Assembly (NCBI RefSeq): GCF_000346465.2
Contig: NC_034014.1
Span: 3,768,027 to 3,832,026, forward strand
DNA length: 64,000 nucleotides
From: Prunus persica
Lineage: Eukaryota > Streptophyta > Magnoliopsida > Rosales > Rosaceae
Reading direction: 5' to 3'
Position numbers and translations under genes: made by a program. Under the pieces are notes generated by a model that was not told the DNA's origin, did not search any database, and worked only from the letters and a program-made list of their open reading frames with translations. Positions 56,744-64,000 of this stretch are shown piece after piece. Position 1 is the stretch's first letter. The number at the start of each line of letters is the position of its first letter.

Positions 56744-57970
56744 GTGGCTTCGAGTGGGGTCTACGCCTTTTCCGTGTTTGTGGGCCCCTCGTGGGCTATT
56801 TTAAACATGGTTTTGACCAGTGATTTAAGGCACTCCTTCTAGAATGTCATATATGCCCCTAGTGCTTTGACTCTGAGTTGGTTGCATAATCCATTATGTA
56901 AGTTTACTCCCCCGACATTGAGGGTAAAAGCGTCCAAAGGGGGTGCTCCGTTGTAAATCGGATAAGGGCGTGTGTGGGAAAATCAGAAAAATGGGGGAAT
57001 ATTGGGGTCAAACACGTTATTTAATTTTCAATAGAGTGTTGTCCGAAATAAGTGTTTGGTTTGACTGGTCCCTTAGTAACTAAGCTAAATCTAAATGCTG
57101 TTGTTTCGTCGTTTGATGCCGCCCAAGTGGACCCCACGAGGCCCTGATTGGGGATTTCTGAGAATTTCCAGGAACTTACCGTTGTGAACACGACAACGAC
57201 AAACGCATCGTCGTACTGCGCAACACACGTAGGAATCGGATGGATGGAAGCTGTATGTCGTTGTCCATTGATTTCCCACGTTAGAGAAGAGAAGAGACTG
57301 ACTCTGACTGAGACGACCGTTGGGAAATTGGAAAATTGGAAGATTGGAAAATTGGAAATTGGGCGCTGAGTTCGTCAACATCTAAACTTGCATGATTTTT
57401 TCATCTCTTCTATGCTTCTCCTTTTTATTTTTTGGATTTGAAAATGAAGTTATCAAGCTGATACTGCCATACCTGAAAAGGTCTATATTACCTATCTTGA
57501 AGGGCAATTTAATCACTGTATTGTTTACGAGCATAGAGTGCTAATAACAGCTCCCTTACTGTTTTAACACAGTTTTTGTTTGCATAATTTCACTTTTTTA
57601 CTTTTGTTTCCATGTATTTCTAATTGCATCAAATTTATTCTTTGTAGTATTCGAGGGCACTAGTCGAATTTATTTTTTGTGCTCATGTACAGCACGTAGG
57701 AGAGTAATGTGGTAATTTCGCTGCTTTTAATGGCAGAATTTTGAGCGGGGCAACGCAAAGAGCAAGGGATCTTAGATTTGCAAGGTAGTCTCATGTGCGG
57801 CGGACGTGACAATTTCAAACAAGGACAAGAAGCAAATTCGATGAAGGTGAAAATACACAAATTGAACTGAAATTTTGTGAAAACCAGATGGCCTTTTCAT
57901 ATCTATGCCGTCTTCCATATGGTTTTTTTTTTTTCTTGCTGCCAGCGCATACGTTGAACCATTCCATCCT
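56744..57970. other. promoter of AP2C and spacer
   Basis: No gene is supported. A short run of direct repeats with GGAAAATTGG/GGAAATTGG/GGAAGATTGG phrases lies near 57321-57362. The open frames at 57091-57381 cross this simple repeat and are not gene-like. Confidence 0.45.
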
Positions 57971-58286
57971 TGCATAATCTAGCTAAGTTGTGACACGTAT
58001 TCTTCTAATACACTCCTTTGAATCACTAAATTAATACATGTTTGTTGACATGACATTTGTATCCAAAAGCCAGAAACTACAAGTTGACACTTTTCTCTTT
58101 CATGCCCAACACCTACTATTCACATTCTAGTGGGTCATGTCATTGATTAGTGAGAACCTAACTTGAAATTTCGTCAATATAGTTGTTTGAAAAGTTATAA
58201 TCGGCTTATAATTTATGTGATTAAAAGTAATTACTCATACATTTAAAGTTTTATTTTCGAATCCTATTCTTTTATATTGCTTTCGC

Positions 58287-58917
58287 CAATAATGTTAGGG
58301 ACACTTCACAATAATTCATTTATTTTAACATAAAAATTTAAAAATAATTTTTAAGTTAACAGTCATCGCCGCATAACCCCCATGTTTTACCACCACCGAA
58401 CATCTCTTTGGCGTGCCCCCCACCACACAACCGCACTGCCCTCAACACTAGGACACCACTGCGCTCCACAACCCAGCCGCATATCACTGAGAATTCACAG
58501 TATGCATGGTTGCAACTGTTCAATCTCAACTATTTTGATATTTGTATCGTGTAAAAGATCTGCTCATTCATGAGAGTTTAGATGGTTGAGATTGAACAAA
58601 GATCATTGGTTGTAGCTTCATAGATCATAGCACATCTATAAACATAACCAATTGCTTACAATACAAAATATAGATCATCTACGCTATTAGATAAATCTTA
58701 AAATTCGACTAACATAGCTCAATTACAACATAAAGTCGGTCTCTTTTGGGTATGAAATCATTTTACAAATTCCATAGGGTACAAATTGCTTTTTAATTTC
58801 TATGTTAAAATAATTCAATTAATGCTAAGTACATGTGTCAATTATAATTAAAACTTGATGATGTGGCAGACACCACCTCATTTGGAACTAAAATTTGGTG
58901 TCCCTAGTAATATTACT
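58287..58917. mobile_element. MITE-like element inside the large element
   Basis: The left end reads AATGTTAGGGACAC and the right end, inverted, reads ATTACTAGGGACACC. The interior includes a C-rich stretch and a local hairpin around 58513-58610 (TTCAATCTCAACTA facing TGGTTGAGATTGAA). No coding capacity. Only the outermost 15 bp pair well, so the extent is uncertain. Confidence 0.4.
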
Positions 58918-58942
58918 TTCTATATATATAAGCGAAAGCGGG

Positions 58943-59022
58943 GTAATGCTAGAGACACTAAATTTTAGTCCCAAATGATGTGGCAAATAACACCTCACTA
59001 ATTTAAATTAATAAAACTACCA
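58943..59022. mobile_element. isolated end of a related MITE
   Basis: GGTAATGCTAGAGACACTAA and the following ATTTTAGTCCCAAATGATG repeat, in opposite orientation, the right end of the neighbouring element at 58917 (both contain ACACYAAATTTTAGTYCCAAA). No partner end was found. It abuts the transposase relic. Confidence 0.4.
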
Positions 59023-59029
59023 CGTGCCA

Positions 59030-59300
59030 ACATCATGCATGATTTTGTTGAACAAATGGGGCTGCATTCTATATCAGTCTCGAAAATCAAAACTAGAGTA
59101 CAACGAATTTGGGATAAAGTAATCTTTCAAGAGATTCTTACCCCCGAGAGTGCCTACATCTGTCCACATTCAGGCCACGATCGAGTTGTGAACCACGGTG
59201 GTGTTGGCTTGATTGATCAAACATACTCACTGCCATGACAACTTGATCATCATCTCCTTGTCACTCCCTTTCTTCTTCATTACATTTGGGCATTCTTTCT
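59030..59300 (-). pseudogene. PIF/Harbinger (ALP1/HARBI1-like) transposase relic
   Basis: Read on the minus strand, the segment encodes blocks VVMAVSMFDQSSQHHRGSQ, LNVDRCRHSRG, then KNLLKDYFIPNSLYSSFDF, then YRMQPHLFNKIMHD. This is the N-terminal layout of plant PIF/Harbinger transposases (a DYF...Y...F/YRM...LF motif). It is dead: a frame shift separates HSRG from KNLL, a TGA replaces the codon before YRM, and another TGA lies upstream near 59264. Only this N-terminal part remains, ending where the MITE end at 58943-59022 begins. Confidence 0.65.
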
Positions 59301-60054
59301 TCATTTTCTTGCTCGGCTCTCTCCAACAACCTCTTCGTGTAAGACATTGAAAGTATAATATGTTTCGTAAAATCTGAGAAATGAAATGATCGAGAGGATA
59401 TGGATGATTGCTATAAGTTGAGGCTGTGGTTTTATAGAGGTACTTAGAAGACAGACATGACACGTGGCGCAATTGTAGCAATTGAAAATCTTATTCGAAA
59501 TATGATATATGAATTTTATAATAACATGGACACGTGAAAACTAAAAATTTTCTCCGAAATATGAGATGTGAATTTTATAATAAATATTGACATGTGTCAA
59601 CCGAACTTATTCATATCAATCGTTTTAAGTATACAAAATAAAATAAATTTAAAGTGAATTGTAATTGCCATTTACCATGGCAATGGGTTAAAATCCAACT
59701 TAAATAGTAACAGCCCTTGCCTGTCCTTGCAACTTGAATAGCAAAAATAAAAAAATATTTCTGAATTTTTTGGAATTTTTTTGGATATTTAAATTGGTCA
59801 TTGTTGATATCACGCTAATTTTAGCAAAAATAAATTCTTGGCTAGGCAAGCCTTTGTTGGTGTGAACCGGTGGAAGTGGCCTTAGGTTCTCACTAATCAA
59901 TGACATGAACTACTAGAATTATTGCATACGATCAAAAATATCTTAGAGTGAAGAATGTGAATAGTAGGTGTTGGGTATGAAAGACAAAAAGGTCAACTTG
60001 TAGTTTTCGGCTTTTGGATACAAATGTCATTTCAACAACATGTATTAATTTAGT

Positions 60055-61106
60055 GGGTTAATAACCTAAATGGTCCCCTAACTATTGCTCAAATATCATT
60101 TTGGTCCACCAACTAAAATTTTCAATTCAAACGTCCTTAAACTTTTTATTTTGTACCAAGATGGTCCATCCGTCAAAGTCTGTGTATTATTCCGTGAAAT
60201 TGAGGGACAAAACCGTATTTTTAGGTGAGTATCTTCCTGTAAAACGACCACTGCCTATACACTCCTCACATACCTATTCCTCCAAATTCACAGCTTGGCG
60301 GCCGCGCATTCCGGGGTAGGTGAGGTGAAAGACGTGCTCACAGCCATCATAGCCAACCACTTGGTCGTGAACCTCACGCTTGCCGTAGAAGGAGCAATTG
60401 AAGCTGCGAGCCGAGTCAGGAACACCGAAACAGAGAGACCGATTTTGCTTGGATCCAACGACTAGAGGAAATTGCTTGGATAAGGGCATACGGCGTCGTA
60501 GGAATTAGAGGGGGCTGGAGGCAGTGGCGGGCCCCATGGCAGCCATGGAAATGGGCTTGAAGGTCCTTGTTTGTTGGTGATGCAACTTTGAGTTCCCACT
60601 AGTTGCTCGACGAAAGTCCAGAGGAAGAGAAGGGTTTTTGTTGGGATCTAATGAACCAAAATCTTTGAAATTCAGCCTCTTTGTGAGGCCATCAAGTCAT
60701 TAAGGATCTGTTGCTGGGTAAGAAAATGAGAGGGGTTGCATATTGGGGATGGTCGAGGAAGACTAGATTTGAGTGGGGTGGGTTGTTTTTCTTTTTCTTA
60801 ATTTATTTTTATATTTATCTTATATTTATATTAATTTTTTAGTGGCTGGTGAGTGGCCTATGAGATTCAAAATTTTCGATTTTCTAAGTTGTATAATAGG
60901 TTTCTAATTTTTAATTACTTAGGCAATATTTTAATTTATATGAATAATTTTACCCCCTCAATTTAACGGTAATATTAATAGTTTTTAACGATGGGGCCAT
61001 TTTGGTACCAAATAAAAAGTTTAAAAACGTTTGAATTGAAAATTTTAGTTTGTGAACCAAAATGATATTTGAGCAATAGTTAAGAGACCATTTAGGTTAT
61101 TAACCC
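60055..61106. mobile_element. Mutator-like element, possible Pack-MULE
   Basis: A 1052-bp element with inverted ends of about 150 bp: both begin GGGTTAATAACCTAAATGGT and stay alike inward past TTTTCAATTCAAACGT. It is flanked by a 9-bp duplication TAATTTAGT at 60046-60054 and 61107-61115. Long inverted ends with 9-bp duplications define Mutator-like elements. The interior (about 60250-60780) is clearly more GC-rich than the surroundings and has an open frame on the minus strand, 60274-60489, with no transposase resemblance; this fits a captured host-gene fragment. The element sits inside the right arm of the larger element. Confidence 0.85.
60274..60489 (-). pseudogene. possible captured gene fragment in the MULE
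   Basis: A 71-codon open frame with balanced amino-acid use (it includes SFNCSFYGKREVHDQ and CEHVFHLTYPGMRGR) lies in the GC-rich core of the element. I do not recognise the family. It could be a fragment of a host gene carried by the element or a chance frame. Confidence 0.35.
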
Positions 61107-61169
61107 TAATTTAGTGATTCAAAGGAGAGTAATTAGAAGAATACGTGTCACAACTTACTTGGATTATAT

Positions 61170-62490
61170 TCAAAGGAGTGGATTGGAAATGTGGTTACTC
61201 TTTCTAAATCCAAATTATAATTTGGGCAGTTCCTACCTAGGGTTTGTCTCGTAAATCTTATCAGCTCCAAGGTGCACATGTGCGGCCCAAAACCAGAGCA
61301 TTTCATCTTTTGGGTACATGGGCGACCCAAAGCCCCAATCAACAAACTAAAACAAACCAACAAGGTCCTTTGTCATTTCCTCCATTCTCTCTAGCCTTCT
61401 CTTTTCATCCCAAAATTACCAGCATCTTCGTAGCCTTTTTCTGTTCTTTATTTCCAATTTATATAAATATTTATTGGGTTTGCTCATAGGATTCTGGGTT
61501 TTCATGGTCTTTACAGTTCCAGAGCTTATACAAGTTCATCGACTATTTCAAGTCCAGTTTTTGTTACATACGAAAAAATAAAAGAGGAAGTAAATTGTTC
61601 GATAAAAAGGGGAAGAAATTTAGTTCTCCGACGTCCAAATACCACACAGAAATGCAGCATTAGATAGCGAGGAGAACATCTTTCTCGGCTTCTCTTGAGA
61701 AAAACACACACAAAATCAAATTAAGTGCATGTTGAATACGATTTATAAAGCCTTCAAAAAAAAAAAAAAAAAAACTGAAAATCATGATTCAAGAAATATA
61801 GCTGCTCTTTCTCCATCTGCCCAAAGTAGCAAAAATTTGAGGGAGAAATTAAAGAAAAAAAGCAACACGATCGATTTTGCTTCAAGGGAACGAGTCATTT
61901 GGGAATTGAATTGATCCGCAATGACCAGATAAAGAAGCCTTCCCTAAAAGTTGAAGAAAGCTTTTTACGACTTTCAACTTCAATCAAAAACCAGAGACCA
62001 GATTTGAGGACGGAGAAGGGGAAGAAAGGGTTGAGAGCAATGGCTCTAAGCGGCGATTTCATGCCTAAATATATAGAGGACGAGAGGGGAAAATCGGACG
62101 GTTGTTATTATATCATTTGTGGATCTACGGTCCAGAGTCTTTTCTCTCTATTACCACACCTAACCCTAGTTTTCTTTCTAAACCTTGTGTGGGTTTACGA
62201 AATTGGCCTCGTGCTCATATCAAGGCAGCCCAAGCCCAAGGTCTGTATTACACGGATGTATTTTTTCAAAAATACTTTCCTCTTTTAATGCACATTGCAC
62301 TTCCTAAAAGATCCAGTAAAATAGACATTTTTAAAATTAAACACAAATGGTATGTAGCTCAAGTGATTAAAAATATTTATCCATGCACTCGAGGTCCTAA
62401 CTCGAGTGAGCAAATGTTAGAAACGTGTGCATGAGTTATTATACAGTTATGTATTTCATACTATACATATATACATACATACATACATAC
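61170..62490. other. spacer with no supported gene
   Basis: Open frames at 61899-62434 are short and mixed in frame; the plus-strand frame that includes MALSGDFMPKYIEDERG is not recognised. A tRNA-like phrase TGTAGCTCAAGTGATTAA near 62353-62370, followed by GAGGTCCTAACTCGAGT, may be SINE debris. A poly-A run lies at about 61757-61773, and an (ATAC)n microsatellite at about 62464-62494 closes the stretch. Confidence 0.4.
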
Positions 62491-62494
62491 ATAC

Positions 62495-62640
62495 AGAAAT
62501 CCAAGAGATTGTGGTCACCAATCGTTGGATACTAATCCAATGGTTCAAAAAAATTTCTTACAATGAATGCAAGATTGAGTGAACCGTTGAATTTACATCT
62601 AACGGTGAGTGACCATAAATCTCTTGAATCCCTATAGTCC
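62495..62640. repeat. small imperfect inverted repeat
   Basis: CCAAGAGATTGTGGTCACC at 62501 faces an inverted TTCAAGAGATTTATGGTCAC near 62600-62620. A further direct copy, CCAAGAGATCATGAC, follows at 62639. It looks like a decayed small MITE with a duplicated end. Confidence 0.4.
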
Positions 62641-62650
62641 AAGAGATCAT

Positions 62651-62686
<36 letters not shown>

Positions 62687-62691
<5 letters not shown>

Positions 62692-62932
62692 AGCTTCCAT
62701 TGAGGGATCCCTCAAATAAGCTTGAACACGATACTTTAAGAAAGTACTAAAATTTCGATAACTCAATTGAGTGGTCACATGATATCGGATTCAAGTGATT
62801 TTTTGTAGAGATGATATTTGAATGACTATCTACAAAATAGACGATTTGAATTAGTGAAATACAATTCGGAGTGGGGCCTACAAGGGGTGTCCCTCAAATA
62901 AGCTTATTTGAGGGATCCCTCAATGGAAGCTC

Positions 62933-62936
<4 letters not shown>
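62687..62936. mobile_element. 250-bp MITE inside a (TA)n tract
   Basis: Perfect inverted ends of 37 bp, beginning CAGAGAGCTTCCATTGAGGG and continuing through GATCCCTCAAATAAGCTT, bound a 250-bp element with no coding frame. Both sides are (TA)n: 62653-62686 and about 62937-62963. The right end adds an inner palindrome CCCTCAAATAAGCTTATTTG. Presence within TA repeats recalls the rice Micron elements. Confidence 0.85.
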
Positions 62937-62963
<27 letters not shown>

Positions 62964-62964
62964 C

Positions 62965-63438
62965 ATTCATATTTATTATATATATTTTTCACATATTATT
63001 AAATAATTATATGAAATTTTGTAAATAATCAATATTAAAATATTTTATAATAACTGAAATTTTCACCGTCTTTTAAGATTTTTACCGAATAACATACACA
63101 TCAAGTTTTTTAGTTTTTATTTTAAATGTTAGAGTGGTAGAGAAATCCATTAAAATCCCAGGGCCAAATGGCATCCCATAAGTTTCTCTATAACATACTT
63201 TTGTTTTCATCTTTTCTCCTTTATTTTTTCGCTAAACATATCGACCAGAACAATATGGAGACCAAGGAGGGGGGGAAAAAGCCAAAGCTATCAGATATAT
63301 TAAGAGAAACATAAGCCTATAACATGAGAAGATGGTGTACAAAAAGGGCAGTACATACACAATTGCTGTCACAAAATCAACAATTTTCACAAGTCAAATA
63401 TAAATACTGCGTGTAATGCTGCAGCTAAAGTCAAATCT
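62965..63438. other. AT-rich spacer and 3' flank of the edge gene
   Basis: No gene seen. The part from about 63290 to 63438 is probably the 3' UTR of the minus-strand gene that enters from the right edge. Confidence 0.4.
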
Positions 63439-63948
63439 TCATTCAATCATTACATTTGAACCTTCTGGGTTGGTGCTAGCTCTACGCGTCACCATAGATG
63501 CCTGAAATTATATTTGAAGGAAAAGTTAAAACTACATTTTAATCTTGAAGTCCAACTGTAGACAATCCATAAACACCTGGTAGACTGGCTGAAAGAACAT
63601 TAAATTGCATAAAAGTAAATTTTAAATTGCTTCAGTGGGAAGAACATACCAATACAAAGACATATCGCACCAAAAGATTTGTTATATTTTTTGTTTTTTG
63701 TTTTTTCCATTTTTATGTCCAAAATCTTTGACTGATAAAAAAAAGTCCAAAATCCATCCCAAAGGTTTAGAGTATAATCTAGGACATAGATATAGTTGAC
63801 ACTCCGGACAAATACTTGGGTATCTCTAATAACTCAAAAGGAGCCTCTGCAAAATTGGCAAGTCTTTTTGGAGTTCCATAAGCAATTTCACCTTCCAAAG
63901 TTCTGTGTATGTTTCTAAATGCCCCAAAGAAAACAAACGGGAAGAGGT
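63439..63948 (-). CDS. partial gene, last two exons (unidentified)
   Basis: Two exon-like blocks on the minus strand share phase 0. A 57-nt exon (63892-63948) is bounded by TTTTTCAG and AAG|GTGAAA and reads ...SLGHLETYTELWK. A terminal exon (63439-63501), after ATTTCAG, reads ASMVTRRASTNPEGSNVMIE and stops at TGA. The joined tail makes sense as a protein end but I do not recognise the family. An alternative open frame crosses the first block (with EIAYGTPKRLANFAEAPF), so the reading is not certain. The remainder of the gene would lie to the right of the window. Confidence 0.4.
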
Positions 63949-64000
63949 CTGAAAAAGGCTAGAGAAAACCTCACTGTTTGTCTAGTTTAAATTGCCCCAA

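Larger units (their letters stand above)
57977..61165. mobile_element. large element with long inverted arms, nested insertions
   Basis: The left arm, about 57977-58170, reads TAAGTTGTGACACGTATTCT and then continues to TGATTAGTGAGAACCTAA. It is mirrored by a right arm that starts at about 61165, continues inward to 61107, and resumes at 60054 down to about 59886 after an inserted 1.05 kb element. The arms match at high identity over about 180 bp. The right arm keeps about 44 bp after CACATTC that the left arm lacks. The interior (58170-59886) holds smaller elements and a transposase relic. Outer edges are approximate, no outer target duplication was found, and the class (foldback or MULE-like) is open. 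Confidence 0.7.

Noticed and set aside
57091..57381. Minus-strand 96-codon frame near 57.2 kb
   Set aside because: It is built largely on a short GGAAAATTGG-type tandem repeat and has no domain.

Overview
This is a 64 kb piece of plant nuclear DNA. The base composition is AT-rich, genes are split by many GT-AG introns, promoters carry TATA boxes, and intergenic DNA is full of small inverted-repeat transposons. The protein set is that of a eudicot. A rosid such as a Rosaceae tree (Prunus-like) is my guess from overall feel and repeat style, but I cannot prove the species.

Layout, left to right. A solo LTR lies at 371-869. The minus strand then carries a full F2KP gene (6-phosphofructo-2-kinase/fructose-2,6-bisphosphatase, 2413-10072). 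A tiny plus-strand gene for ribosomal protein eL41 follows (13155-13404). Next on the minus strand are a short CHUP1-like actin-associated protein (14085-16050), pyruvate decarboxylase (18647-21957), a KUP1/KT1-type potassium transporter (23551-27910), a Ran-binding protein 1 (30670-33686), clathrin heavy chain (35479-45854), an intronless MAPKKK of the MAPKKK13/14 type (48198-49595) and an AP2C-type PP2C phosphatase (54837-56598). The right edge holds the last two exons of one more minus-strand gene that I cannot name. Every long protein gene is on the minus strand; only eL41 is on the plus strand.

The last 8 kb is a transposon nest. It has a large element with long inverted arms (about 57977-61165), a 1.05 kb Pack-MULE-like element inserted inside its right arm, a decayed PIF/Harbinger transposase relic, smaller MITE ends, and a Micron-like MITE sitting inside a (TA)n tract. 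Another hAT-type MITE with a perfect 8-bp target duplication sits in intron 1 of the pyruvate decarboxylase gene.

The genes are not a pathway cluster. The order F2KP, CHUP1-like, KT1, RanBP1, MAPKKK, AP2C matches, from memory, two duplicated Arabidopsis blocks (around At1g07110-At1g07160 and At2g30020-At2g30070), so the window looks like a conserved ancestral neighbourhood. The MAPKKK and the MAPK-docking PP2C are the one pair with an obvious shared job (opposite sides of MAPK signalling). I found no clearly new biological system; the strongest unusual items are the nested Pack-MULE with its own built-in empty-site control and several splice-site and repeat oddities inside ordinary genes.
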